Positions 24,917-33,476 of a stretch of DNA of 64,000 nt are shown in pieces. The position numbers and the translations under genes were made by a program. The notes beneath the pieces are model-generated. The model made no database searches and was not told where the DNA came from. It saw only the letters and a program-made list of their open reading frames with translations. Numbering within the stretch: the stretch's first letter is position 1; each line of letters begins with the position of its first letter. The DNA is from Candidatus Lutibacillus vidarii (GTDB lineage: Bacteria > Actinomycetota > Actinomycetes > Actinomycetales > Dermatophilaceae): positions 558,001 through 622,000 of the forward strand of contig JADKGA010000003.1 of NCBI GenBank assembly GCA_016717165.1, given 5' to 3'.

Positions 24917-25894
24917 ATGCCCGTCATCCCCGCGGCAGGGACGCTTCCGTGGCGCCGTATCAAGGGCGTCCTCGAGGTGGCCGTCGTCCACCGACCCAAG
25001 TACAACGACTGGTCGTGGACCAAGGGCAAGCTCGACCCGGACGAGGACTGGCCCGTCGCCGCAGTGCGGGAGACCTTCGAGGAGACCGGCTGGTATGTCG
25101 CCCTCGGTCGTCCGCTGCCTAGCACGACATACACCGTCGTCGACCGGACCGGGCGCCTCGCGATCAAGCAGGTGCGCTACTGGGCCGCCCAGGTCCTCGC
25201 CGGGGACGGACACCTCGTCAACGAGATCGACGAGGTGAGCTGGCTGGACGTCCCGACCGCGGCGGCCCGGCTCGACTACGCCCGGGACCGCGACCAGCTG
25301 CGCGCCCTGGTCCGAGCCGACCACGCCGGGACTCTGTCCACCTGGCCGCTCGTCATCGTCCGCCACGCGCATGCCAAGCCCCGGGGCGGCTGGCACGGCA
25401 AGGACTGGCTGCGGCCGCTCGACAAGGTCGGGGTCAGCCAGGCGCAGTCGATGGTGCCGCTGCTGGCGTCCTTCGGGGTGACCCGGGTGGTCAGCTCGTC
25501 CTCGACCCGGTGTGTGCAGACGCTGGAGCCCTACGCCGCCTCGATCGGGACAACGGTACGGTCCCGCAAGTCGCTGACCGAGGAGAGCTTCGAGGCCGCG
25601 CCGGAGAAGGCCGTCGCGGCCATCGCACGGTTGCTCGAGCGCGCCGAGCCGACGGCCGTGTGCAGCCACGGTCCGGTGCTGCCGAGCGTCCTCATGAGCC
25701 TGCACGACCACTGCGCCGTCCCGGCGGGAGCCGACCAGGCCACCGCCGCCCAGTACGCGGGTGCCGCGGAGGCCCTGGCCGCCGCGGCCGACCTCGGCAT
25801 GGCCAAAGGGGAGATCGTCGTCTGCCACGTCAGCGGGTCCGGAGCGTCGGCCCGCATCGTCGCCGTCGAACGGCACCGCACCCAGTCGGTCTGA
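24917..25894 (+). CDS. mutT1: MutT1-type Nudix hydrolase/histidine phosphatase fusion
   Basis: A 325-residue two-domain protein. The Nudix box spans about 35-57 (GKLDPDEDWPVAAVRETFEETGW). A histidine-phosphatase domain begins near residue 150 with VIVRHAHAKPRGGW and includes SSSSTRCVQTLEPYA and CSHGPVLPSV. Mycobacterial MutT1 of the same architecture hydrolyses 8-oxo-(d)GTP and diadenosine polyphosphates. Association with ppk1 is conserved and may reflect nucleotide/polyphosphate metabolism. Confidence 0.92.
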   Translation: MPVIPAAGTLPWRRIKGVLEVAVVHRPKYNDWSWTKGKLDPDEDWPVAAVRETFEETGWYVALGRPLPSTTYTVVDRTGRLAIKQVRYWAAQVLAGDGHLVNEIDEVSWLDVPTAAARLDYARDRDQLRALVRADHAGTLSTWPLVIVRHAHAKPRGGWHGKDWLRPLDKVGVSQAQSMVPLLASFGVTRVVSSSSTRCVQTLEPYAASIGTTVRSRKSLTEESFEAAPEKAVAAIARLLERAEPTAVCSHGPVLPSVLMSLHDHCAVPAGADQATAAQYAGAAEALAAAADLGMAKGEIVVCHVSGSGASARIVAVERHRTQSV

Positions 25895-25993
25895 CCACGG
25901 CCTGTCCCCCGCGCCCGTCGGGGTCCGAGCCCATCCCCCCGCCGGCCCGCACGGAGCGCTGTGGCGGCGGAGTCCACCCCTGGGCGTCATACC

Positions 25994-26015
25994 CTTCACA
26001 GCCCGTTCATCAGCA
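25994..26015 (+). promoter_or_regulatory. PHO-box-like direct repeat upstream of pstS
   Basis: CTTCACAGCCC (25994-26004) is followed directly by GTTCATCAGCA (26005-26015): two 11-bp units like PhoP/RegX3 binding sites. They lie about 90 bp before pstS in the 211-bp gene-free interval. Confidence 0.6.
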
Positions 26016-26105
26016 CCTCGATCTGTGGCCTCTCCGCGCCCATACCGTCCGAGCTGTCAGACCTCTGACGACACCTAGTCACTCACCGACGGAAGGCTCC
26101 ACACC

Positions 26106-27239
26106 GTGAAGCGCACTACCGTGCAGGCGGCCCTTGTTCCCGCCTGCCTCGTCCTCGCCGCGAGCTTGACCGCCTGTGGCTCGGACGCGAACTCGCCCGC
26201 TTCCTCCGGCGCCAAGGCCACCGGATCCACCACCACAAACGGGTCCTCGACCGACTGCCCCACAGGAACCATCAATGGCGAGGGCAGCTCGGCGCAGAAG
26301 AACGCCATCGAGCTCGCCATCACCGCGTACCAGGACACCTGCAGCGGCGCGACGGTCAACTACAACCCCACCGGCTCCGGGGCGGGGATCAAGCAGTTCA
26401 TCGCCAAGCAGGTCGACTTCGCCGGCTCGGACTCGGCGCTGAAGACCGTCGCGGTCGATGGCGTGGTCGAGGCGGACGCCGCCGCGAAGTCGTGCGGTTC
26501 GCCCGCCTGGGACATCCCGATGGTCGCCGGCCCGATCGCCATCGCGTACAACCTCCCTGGCGTCACCACGTTGACGCTCAACGCCGAGGTTGCCGCGAAG
26601 ATCTTCAATGGCACCATCACCACGTGGAACGACCCCGCGATCGCGGCGCTCAACGCCGGGGCCAGCCTCCCGGCCACCGCGATCAAGGTCTTCTTCCGCT
26701 CCGACGAGTCGGGCACGACCGAGAACTTCACCAAGTACCTCCACGCCGCCGCCCCGGCCGTTTGGACTGCGGACCCGAGCAAGAAGTGGACCGGCAAGGG
26801 CGAGGGCAAGGAGAAGTCGGCCGGGGTCGCTTCCGCAGCCGCGGCCACCCCAGGTGGGGTGACCTACGCCGAGTGGTCCTACGCCACGCAGAACAAGCTC
26901 GGGGTCGCCCAGATCGACTCCGGCGCCGGGGCGGTCGCCCTGACCGGCGAGTCCGCAGGGAAGGCCGTTGCCGCGGCGTCGCAGAAGGGGCAGGGCAACG
27001 ACCTGGCGCTCAGCCTGAAGTACGACACCAAGGAGGCCGGCGTCTACCCGATCATCCTGGTCACCTACGAGATCGTCTGTTCCAGGTATGCAGACAAGGC
27101 CAAGGCCAACGGGGTGAAGTCCTTCCTCAAGTTCTTCGCCTCCCCGGAGGTGCAGTCCAAGCTCGAGTCGGCCGGCTACGCCCCGCTCCCGGCCGCCGTC
27201 CAGGCCAAGGTCGCCGCGGCCATCGCGGCCATCTCCTGA
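26106..27239 (+). CDS. pstS: Phosphate ABC transporter, substrate-binding lipoprotein
   Basis: A 377-residue periplasm-equivalent phosphate-binding protein. A signal peptide with lipobox ASLTAC places the lipidated cysteine near residue 22, followed by a Ser/Thr/Gly linker. Phosphate-binding loops are visible as GEGSSAQKNAI and FRSDESGTTENF, and VDFAGSDSAL. It delivers Pi to PstCA. The start is GTG 26106. A hairpin between pstS and pstC probably raises pstS over the membrane genes. Confidence 0.95.
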   Translation: MKRTTVQAALVPACLVLAASLTACGSDANSPASSGAKATGSTTTNGSSTDCPTGTINGEGSSAQKNAIELAITAYQDTCSGATVNYNPTGSGAGIKQFIAKQVDFAGSDSALKTVAVDGVVEADAAAKSCGSPAWDIPMVAGPIAIAYNLPGVTTLTLNAEVAAKIFNGTITTWNDPAIAALNAGASLPATAIKVFFRSDESGTTENFTKYLHAAAPAVWTADPSKKWTGKGEGKEKSAGVASAAAATPGGVTYAEWSYATQNKLGVAQIDSGAGAVALTGESAGKAVAAASQKGQGNDLALSLKYDTKEAGVYPIILVTYEIVCSRYADKAKANGVKSFLKFFASPEVQSKLESAGYAPLPAAVQAKVAAAIAAIS

Positions 27240-27254
27240 ACCGTCCACGCCGAG

Positions 27255-27284
27255 GTGGGCCCACCGCAGGTGCGGTGGGCCCAC
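27255..27284 (+). terminator. Intercistronic hairpin between pstS and pstC
   Basis: Perfect 14-bp arms (27255-27268 with 27271-27284) and a 2-nt loop, no T-run. It probably acts as a partial terminator or a 3' stabiliser of pstS mRNA rather than a full stop. Confidence 0.65.
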
Positions 27285-27301
27285 TGCGAGGAGCTCACCA
27301 A

Positions 27302-28306
27302 ATGACGACGTCGACACCGTCCATGGCGGCCAGGTCCGCCGCCGCCCCGGCGCCCGCGCCCCCCCGTACTGAACAGAGGTCGACCGGCCGGCTCGGCGAC
27401 CTCATCTTCGCCGGTGCCGCTCGCGGGTCGGGGGTCCTCGTCATCGCCCTGGTCACCCTCATCGGGGTCTTTCTCGTCGCGCAGGCCATCCCGGCCCTGC
27501 TCAAGGACCAAGCCAGCTTCTTGACCTCCCGGGAGTGGACCGTCGCCGGTGACGCACCCCGGTTCGGCATCGCCGAGCTGGCCTGGACCACGGTCTCGGC
27601 GTCGATTATCGCCATGGCCATCGCGGTGCCGGTCGGCGTTGCCGTCGCGCTCTTCATCACCACCTACGCCCCGACCTGGCTGCGCGGACCCGCGGCGACC
27701 ATGATCGACATGCTCGCCGCCGTCCCCTCGATCGTCTACGGCCTGTGGGCGGTGCTGTCCTTCCGCTCGGTCGTCCGGCCGGTCGAGGACCTCATCCAGC
27801 AGCGCCTGGGCGGCATACCGCTGTTCGCCCCGACGGGAGTGAGCGGGGGGACGATCTTCTTCATCGGTGTCGTCCTGTCGATCATGGTCCTGCCCATCGT
27901 CACCGCCTTGTCCCGTGAGGTCTTCGCGCAGACACCGACAAGCCACCGGGAGGCGGCCCTGGCGCTCGGCGCGACGACCTGGGAGATGGTCCGGACCGCG
28001 GTCCTGCCCTTCGGGCGCCCCGGCGTCATCAGCGCCGCGATGCTCGCCCTGGGCCGGGCCCTCGGTGAGACCATCGCGGTGACCTTCATCGTGTCCTCGC
28101 TCGCACCGGGCACGCCGTGGTCGTGGTCGCTCTTCAACGGCGGCGAGACCTTCGCATCCCGGATCGCGAACAACGCGGGCGAGTTCGACTCGGCTCAGAA
28201 GACGGGGGCCTTCATCGCGGCCGGCCTGGTCCTGTTCGTCCTCACCTTCCTCGTCAACGCGGTGGCCCGGATCGTCATCCAGCGCAGAGCGGCCTTCTCC
28301 GAATGA
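27302..28306 (+). CDS. pstC: Phosphate ABC transporter permease PstC
   Basis: A 334-residue inner-membrane permease with about six membrane segments and the ABC-coupling loop REAALALGATTWEMVRTAVLPFGRPGVISA (EAA motif, about 218-247). An alanine/proline-rich N-terminal stretch precedes the first helix. ATG 27302 is preceded by GAGGAGCT. Its stop overlaps the pstA start (ATGA). Confidence 0.95.
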   Translation: MTTSTPSMAARSAAAPAPAPPRTEQRSTGRLGDLIFAGAARGSGVLVIALVTLIGVFLVAQAIPALLKDQASFLTSREWTVAGDAPRFGIAELAWTTVSASIIAMAIAVPVGVAVALFITTYAPTWLRGPAATMIDMLAAVPSIVYGLWAVLSFRSVVRPVEDLIQQRLGGIPLFAPTGVSGGTIFFIGVVLSIMVLPIVTALSREVFAQTPTSHREAALALGATTWEMVRTAVLPFGRPGVISAAMLALGRALGETIAVTFIVSSLAPGTPWSWSLFNGGETFASRIANNAGEFDSAQKTGAFIAAGLVLFVLTFLVNAVARIVIQRRAAFSE

Positions 28307-29202
28307 GCGTCTCCACAACGTCCCGCGTCGTCGTCACCTTCCCCGACCGGACCCGGGCTCGGACCCAACGGGACCGTGCGGCTCGGGTGTCCATGGCCTT
28401 GGCCTTCGTCGTGGCGGTGATCCCGCTCGCCTGGATCCTCGTGACCGTCACGACCCAGGGGGCCCAGCTGCTGTTCAGCTCCACGTGGTGGGTCAACTCG
28501 CAGCGCGGCATCAACTCGACCATGGTCGGGGGCGGGGCCCGTCACGCCATCAACGGCACCCTCATCCAGGCCGGCGTCACGGCGCTCATCGCGGTGCCCA
28601 TCGGGGTGCTCACCGCGGTCTACCTCGTCGAGTTCGGGCGTGGTCGGCTGGCCCGGGCGGTGAGCTTCATGGTCGACATCCTCACCGGGGTCCCGTCCAT
28701 CGTCGCGGCCCTGTTCGTGTATGCCGTGTGGGTCGGCACCTTCGGCTTCCAACGCGTCGGCTTCGCGGTCTGCCTGGCGCTGGTGCTCCTCATGATCCCG
28801 GTTGTCGTACGGACGACCGAAGAAATGTTGAAGCTGGTCCCCAACGAGCTGCGTGAGGCCTCCCTGGCCCTTGGCGTCCCGCGCTGGACGACGATCGTCC
28901 GGGTCGTCCTGCCGACCGCCCTCTCGGGAATCGTCACCGGGGTCCTGCTCGGACTGGCCCGCGTCATGGGCGAGACGGCACCGCTGCTCATCCTCGGCCC
29001 GTACACCAAGAACCTGGCCACCGACCTGTTCAGCGGGCTCATGCCCACCCTGCCCACGATGATCAACCAGGACCGCTCCGAGCTCGGTCAGGCCGCTGCG
29101 GTCGAGCGAATGTGGGCGACCGCCCTCACCCTCATCGTCCTAGTCCTCGTGCTCAACCTCGCCGGCCGGCTCGTGGCCCGGCTCGGCTCCGTCTCGCGAT
29201 AG
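28303..29202 (+). CDS. pstA: Phosphate ABC transporter permease PstA
   Basis: A 299-residue permease partner of PstC with six membrane segments; the EAA loop is LREASLALGVPRWTTIVRVVLPTALSGIVTG. The four-base overlap with pstC fixes its ATG at 28303. It forms the channel with PstC in the high-affinity uptake complex. Confidence 0.95.
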   Translation: MSVSTTSRVVVTFPDRTRARTQRDRAARVSMALAFVVAVIPLAWILVTVTTQGAQLLFSSTWWVNSQRGINSTMVGGGARHAINGTLIQAGVTALIAVPIGVLTAVYLVEFGRGRLARAVSFMVDILTGVPSIVAALFVYAVWVGTFGFQRVGFAVCLALVLLMIPVVVRTTEEMLKLVPNELREASLALGVPRWTTIVRVVLPTALSGIVTGVLLGLARVMGETAPLLILGPYTKNLATDLFSGLMPTLPTMINQDRSELGQAAAVERMWATALTLIVLVLVLNLAGRLVARLGSVSR

Positions 29203-29233
29203 TCCGTCGTCCCGAAAGGCGATCCCGCCCATC

Positions 29234-30010
29234 ATGGCCAAGCGCATCGACGTCGAGCACCTCGACGTGTACTACGGCGACTTCCTCGCCGTCCACGACG
29301 TGACGATGACCGTCCCGGCACGCTCGGTGACTGCATTGATCGGACCATCCGGCTGCGGGAAGTCGACCGTCCTGCGGTCCCTCAACCGCATGCACGAGGT
29401 GACCCGCGGTGGGCGTGTCGAGGGGTCGATCCGGCTCGACGGGGTCGACCTCTACGCCCCGGACATGGACCCGGTTCTCGTCCGCCGCATGGTCGGAATG
29501 GTCTTCCAGCGCCCCAACCCCTTCCCGACGATGTCGATCTACGACAATGTCGCCGCGGGGCTGCGGCTCAACGGGGTAAAGGACAAGGCCACCCTCGACG
29601 GGGTCGTCGAGCAGTCCCTCAAGGGCGCCAACCTGTGGACCGAGGTCAAGGACCGGCTCCGCAAGCCCGGTGCCGGCCTGTCCGGCGGGCAGCAGCAGCG
29701 GCTCTGCATCGCCCGGGCCATCGCCGTCCAGCCCCAGGTGCTGCTCATGGACGAGCCCTGCTCGGCGCTCGACCCGATCTCGACATTGGCCATCGAGGAC
29801 CTCATCACCGAGCTCAAGGCGGCATACACGATCGTCATCGTCACCCACAACATGCAGCAGGCGGCGCGGGTCTCGGACCAGACCGCCTTCTTCAACCTCG
29901 CCGCGACCGGCAAGCCCGGCGAGCTGATCGAGGTCGGGCCGACGTCGACGATCTTCAGCAACCCCGGCGTCAAGGCGACCGAGGACTACATCGAGGGCCG
30001 CTTCGGCTGA
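29234..30010 (+). CDS. pstB: Phosphate ABC transporter ATPase PstB
   Basis: A 258-residue ATPase: Walker A GPSGCGKST (about 37-45), Q-loop VFQRPNPFP typical of PstB, signature LSGGQQQRLCIARAIA, Walker B VLLMDEPCSALDP and the H-loop VTHNMQQ. It powers PstCA. The gene ends 9 bp from the convergent pitA stop. Confidence 0.96.
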   Translation: MAKRIDVEHLDVYYGDFLAVHDVTMTVPARSVTALIGPSGCGKSTVLRSLNRMHEVTRGGRVEGSIRLDGVDLYAPDMDPVLVRRMVGMVFQRPNPFPTMSIYDNVAAGLRLNGVKDKATLDGVVEQSLKGANLWTEVKDRLRKPGAGLSGGQQQRLCIARAIAVQPQVLLMDEPCSALDPISTLAIEDLITELKAAYTIVIVTHNMQQAARVSDQTAFFNLAATGKPGELIEVGPTSTIFSNPGVKATEDYIEGRFG

Positions 30011-30019
30011 CCGGCCCGG

Positions 30020-31009
30020 TCAGACCAGCCGGAGCACCAGCTCGAGCGTCGCGGCGATCAGCGCAGCCGCCGGCCAGGTGAGCACCCAGGTGAGCGCGAT
30101 GTCGCGGACGACCGCCCAGCGGATCGCCCCCAGGCGGGCGGTCGCGCCGACGCCCAGCACGCTGCCCGCGATGGTGTGGGTCGTCGAGATCGGCACCCCG
30201 GCACCGAGTCCGGCGACATAGAGCACCAGCGAGGCGGAGGTCTCCGCCGCCAGCCCGTGCGGTGGGTCGACCCGGATGATCCGCTGACCGACGGTCCGCA
30301 TGATCCGCCACCCGCCCGCGTAGGTGCCAAGGCTCATCGCGAGCGCGGCCGCCACCAGAGCCCACAACGGTATGTCGTCCCCGGTATGCCGGCCGGCCGC
30401 TGTGAGCGCGAGGGTGATCGCGCCCGCGGACTTCGCGGCGTCCTGCATCCCGTGCCCGAAGGCCATCGCGGCACCCGAGGCGGTCTGGGCGTACCGGAAG
30501 CCGCGGGCTGCGACCTGCCGACGGCTCCGGCGGAAGGCCCACAGCAGGGCGGTCATCGACAGGTAGCCGGCGAGCGCCCCGGCGAGCGGGGAGACGACCA
30601 TCGGGACGACCACCTTGCCGAGCACGCCGTCCCAGTTGACGCTCAGGCCCGCGACCACGCTGGCGCCGCACAGGCCCCCGACGAGGGCGTGGGTCGACGA
30701 GGACGGCATACCGAACCACCAGGTGACCACATTCCACATCACCGCCGCGAGCAGCGCCGCTGCGACGACCGACAGCGCGGTGGTGCCGGTCGGCGTGCCG
30801 ATGAGGTCGGTGCCGATCGTGCGAGCGACCTTCTCCCCGAAGAAGGCCCCGAGGAAGTTCGCCGTCGACGCCATACCGACGGCGATCCCGGGGGTGAGCA
30901 CGCGGCTGCTGACGCTCGTGGCGATGGCGTTCGCCGCGTCGTGGAAGCCGTTGGTGTAGGCGAAGCCGAGACCGAGGGCGACGACGAGGACGACAGGGAG
31001 CCCGTCCAC
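30020..31009 (-). CDS. pitA: Low-affinity inorganic phosphate transporter
   Basis: A 329-residue PiT-family carrier (cation- or metal-phosphate symport). The duplicated signature appears as GFAYTNGFHDAANAIATSVSSRVL at the N-terminus and GHGMQDAAKSAGAITLAL in the second half. About ten hydrophobic segments. It lies 2 bp behind the DUF47 gene, forming the usual accessory-carrier pair, and is convergent with the pst operon. Confidence 0.94.
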   Translation of the reverse strand: MDGLPVVLVVALGLGFAYTNGFHDAANAIATSVSSRVLTPGIAVGMASTANFLGAFFGEKVARTIGTDLIGTPTGTTALSVVAAALLAAVMWNVVTWWFGMPSSSTHALVGGLCGASVVAGLSVNWDGVLGKVVVPMVVSPLAGALAGYLSMTALLWAFRRSRRQVAARGFRYAQTASGAAMAFGHGMQDAAKSAGAITLALTAAGRHTGDDIPLWALVAAALAMSLGTYAGGWRIMRTVGQRIIRVDPPHGLAAETSASLVLYVAGLGAGVPISTTHTIAGSVLGVGATARLGAIRWAVVRDIALTWVLTWPAAALIAATLELVLRLV

Positions 31010-31011
31010 GC

Positions 31012-31632
31012 CTAGGTGCCCTTAACGAGGATCCGCTCGACCACTGCGGCCACCGACTCGAACGAGCGCGCCGCCGCGAGCAGCTCGTCGAGCAGCTCTC
31101 GGACCTTGAGCATGGCGAGCACGTCGTTGCCGGAGCCGTACACCTCGGCCACCGCGCGGCGATGGATCCGGGTCGCGTGGTTCTCCAGCCGGCTCACCTC
31201 GATGCGGTAGCGGCCGAGCCGGACCGGAGTCGACAGGTGGCCCATCGCCTCGACGGTGAGCTGGCTCATGCGGGTCACCGCGTTGAGCAGCTCGGCGACC
31301 CCGTGCGGGAGTCCGACGAGCTGGTAGGTCATGAGCAGCTGTCCGGAGTCGTCGAGCCGGTCGACGCAGTCGTCCAGCGCCAGCGCCAGGGTGTGCAGGT
31401 CCTCGCGGTCGAAGGGGGTGATGAACGAGCTCGTCAGGGCGGCGATGAGGGTGTGGGTGGCGTCGTCGCCACGCTGCTCGATCCTCGTCAGCTCGCTCGC
31501 GGCAGCCTCGCGGCCGGCCGCCTCGGCCCCGACGAGCTGGGCGAGCTGTGCGGTCGCGTCGAGGGTGACCTGCGCAAGCTCGGAGATGAGGGGGATCAGC
31601 CGGTCGTCCCGCGGCGTCAGGCGGAAGGCCAC
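31012..31632 (-). CDS. DUF47/PhoU-like partner of PitA
   Basis: A 206-residue all-helical protein of the DUF47 (PhoU-like) family: the two metal-binding helices are ELTRIEQRGDDATHTLIAAL and SRLENHATRIHRRAVAEVYGSGNDVLAMLKVRELLDELL. Such proteins gate or regulate the adjacent Pit carrier. The 175-bp interval upstream is gene-free and probably holds the operon promoter. Confidence 0.92.
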   Translation of the reverse strand: MAFRLTPRDDRLIPLISELAQVTLDATAQLAQLVGAEAAGREAAASELTRIEQRGDDATHTLIAALTSSFITPFDREDLHTLALALDDCVDRLDDSGQLLMTYQLVGLPHGVAELLNAVTRMSQLTVEAMGHLSTPVRLGRYRIEVSRLENHATRIHRRAVAEVYGSGNDVLAMLKVRELLDELLAAARSFESVAAVVERILVKGT

Positions 31633-31807
31633 GCTGGTCTCTCCAGTCGAGTCGGCGGTCGGGGCTCTCCTGCACAGCGGGCCGCGCGGGGGCTGCCCAG
31701 GAGGTCGCGCCGGGCCGGGAGCGCCTCGCGGCGCAAGGCCGCTCGTAGCGGCTAACAGTGGGACCCGGGGCTACCGCGGCCCGACGCGAGCGCAAGCATA
31801 ACCGCAA

Positions 31808-32413
31808 CTAGTCGAGATCGTCGCGTCTCCACAGGCGCGCGCAGGCCGACAGATCCGCCGCGGTCTCCATGAGGGCCGCCGCACGACGGGCCGTGGTGGC
31901 CCCTTCGGTCAGCGCGGCACGCCCGGTGGCGACGACCCGGCACAGGGCCGCCGCGCGGTCCAGGGCGGTCCCCAGGTCACCGGAGAAGACGCCGCCGACG
32001 ATGGCGTCGACGGTGGCGGCCAGCTCCTCGGGGCTGATCGGCTCGGCGGTCCCGGCGACGACATGGTCGACCGCGGTGAAGGTCATCCCGGCGTGGTACT
32101 CCGCGCTGGCCTGCGGACCGTCACTGCGCACCCATTCCCTGAGGGCGTACAGCCGCCACAGCGCTCCGGGCAGGGTCCGGGCGGGCCGGTGCGACCACAG
32201 GTCGGCGACGGTGGTCAGGCCAAGCTCCTCGACCAGGCCGACGAAGCGTGCGGTCGTCTCCGGGTCGGCCGCCCCACGCCCGGCGGCGACGAGCAGCCGC
32301 GCAGTCTCGTGGGCGACCTCGATCTCCTGGACCGGGTCGACGGTGCCGCCGTGCGCTTCCATGGACGCCGGGCCGACGAAGGCGGGGCGGCGCGGGGGCA
32401 GACGGTCCGTCAT
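31808..32413 (-). CDS. Conserved hypothetical protein
   Basis: A 201-residue soluble, mostly helical protein that I cannot assign. Visible landmarks are WSHRPARTLPGALWRLYALREWVRSDG and an alanine-rich C-terminal helix region; no catalytic motif stands out. A -10 TAGGGT lies 7 nt before ATG 32413, supporting the start and a leaderless mRNA. It is divergent from the PEBP lipoprotein gene. Confidence 0.7.
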   Translation of the reverse strand: MTDRLPPRRPAFVGPASMEAHGGTVDPVQEIEVAHETARLLVAAGRGAADPETTARFVGLVEELGLTTVADLWSHRPARTLPGALWRLYALREWVRSDGPQASAEYHAGMTFTAVDHVVAGTAEPISPEELAATVDAIVGGVFSGDLGTALDRAAALCRVVATGRAALTEGATTARRAAALMETAADLSACARLWRRDDLD

Positions 32414-32420
32414 GCCGGTC

Positions 32421-32426
32421 ACCCTA
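32421..32426 (-). promoter_or_regulatory. -10 element of a leaderless transcript
   Basis: TAGGGT on the minus strand with 7 nt to the ATG at 32413. Confidence 0.5.
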
Positions 32427-32466
32427 CGCCGTGGCCTCACGAGACCACCGACCGCACACTGGAGGT

Positions 32467-33168
32467 ATGTCGCCTCGCGCTCCCGGCAGCCTCCGCCGCC
32501 TCCTGCGTATGCCGCCCCGCGCCCTGCCCTCCACCGGCGGTCTGCCGCCCCGCGCCCTGCCTCCCACCGGCGGTCTGCCGCCCAGCGCCCGCTCGGGTCT
32601 CGGCGGTCTGTCGGCCCGCCTCCGGGGCGCGGCCGCCGTTGGCGCGGCGGGCCTGCTCGGCGCCGCCGCACTGTCGGCATGCTCGGGCGGCTCGGACCCC
32701 GGTCCGAAGACGGTGCCGCCTCAGGAGCCGACCTTCGTGGTGACGAGCACGTCGTTCGGGGCGAACGGGGTCATCCCGCGTCGGTACGCCTGTCCGCCCC
32801 TCGGCGACAATGTCTCCCCCGCGCTGGCCTTCCCGGTCGTTCCGGCGGGCACCCGCAGCTTTGCGGTGACCGTCACCGATGCGGGCGCGGGGGACTTCGT
32901 GCACTGGACGGTGGTCGGCATACCGGCAGGTTCGTCGGTGCCGGAGGGGTCGCTGCCCAGTGGCGCGGTCGCGGGAACGACGGGCGCTGGGACGACCGGG
33001 TGGTTCGGGCCATGCCCTCCCGACGGGGAACACCGCTACACCGTGACGGCGTATGCACTCGACACCACCCCGGCGCTGACGCCAGGGTTCACCATTGACG
33101 ACCTGGTCACGGCGACGACCGGGCATGTCCGTGGTGTCGCGACGCTGACCGGTCGGTTCGGCGGGTAG
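32467..33168 (+). CDS. PEBP (YbhB/Raf-kinase-inhibitor-like) lipoprotein
   Basis: A 233-residue exported PEBP-fold protein. The core motifs NVSPALAFPVVPAGTRSFAVTVTDAGAGDFVHWTVVGIPA and the C-terminal HRYTVTAYALDTTPALTPG are typical. The signal segment ends in a lipobox (AALSAC, cysteine near residue 75), unusually far from the start: before it are three 11-residue repeats (PPRALPSTGGL type) encoded by a 33-bp tandem repeat at 32512-32610. No later start codon was found, so the N-region appears genuinely extended. Function unknown; PEBP proteins bind small anionic ligands. Confidence 0.82.
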   Translation: MSPRAPGSLRRLLRMPPRALPSTGGLPPRALPPTGGLPPSARSGLGGLSARLRGAAAVGAAGLLGAAALSACSGGSDPGPKTVPPQEPTFVVTSTSFGANGVIPRRYACPPLGDNVSPALAFPVVPAGTRSFAVTVTDAGAGDFVHWTVVGIPAGSSVPEGSLPSGAVAGTTGAGTTGWFGPCPPDGEHRYTVTAYALDTTPALTPGFTIDDLVTATTGHVRGVATLTGRFGG

Positions 33169-33169
33169 T

Positions 33170-33268
33170 GCGGTGCGGCCGGGCGGTGGCACCGCCGGGT
33201 GGAGGTCAGGCCGCGGCGCGCACGGGCGGCGGCGTGGCCGGGCGGCGGCGCGGGCGGGCGGCGGCGCG
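33170..33268. repeat. GC-only simple repeat upstream of tRNA-Lys
   Basis: A run of CGGGCGG/CGGCGGCG units between the PEBP stop and the tRNA promoter, likely to form strong secondary structure. Confidence 0.6.
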
Positions 33269-33271
33269 CAA

Positions 33272-33277
33272 TACACT
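33272..33277 (+). promoter_or_regulatory. -10 element for tRNA-Lys
   Basis: TACACT ends 9 nt before the tRNA; no clear -35 in the GC repeat. Confidence 0.4.
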
Positions 33278-33286
33278 GGCGCGCGC

Positions 33287-33358
33287 GGGCCTCTAGCTCA
33301 ATGGCAGAGCTGCGGACTTTTAATCCGTAGGTTCCGGGTTCGAGCCCCGGGGGGCCCA
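33287..33358 (+). tRNA. tRNA-Lys (TTT)
   Basis: A 72-nt cloverleaf. Acceptor GGGCCTC pairs with GGGGCCC, discriminator A; anticodon stem GCGGA/TCCGT with loop CTTTTAA (anticodon TTT); T-arm GGTTCGAGCCCC region. The CCA end is not encoded. Confidence 0.96.
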
Positions 33359-33440
33359 CTAGGCTCGGAGTCCGAGCGTTCCCGGGATCGCTCCTGGTCC
33401 AGGTTTCATGGCGGCCTCTCCGCATCTGCGGTTCCATCTC

Positions 33441-33469
33441 TTGATTCTGACCGCAGACGCGGATAGATT
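33441..33469 (+). promoter_or_regulatory. Promoter of the molybdate operon
   Basis: -35 TTGATT (33441-33446), 17-nt spacer, -10 TAGATT (33464-33469), then 7 nt to the GTG at 33477. A near-ideal vegetative promoter for a leaderless mRNA. Confidence 0.7.
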
Positions 33470-33476
33470 CCGGGCC

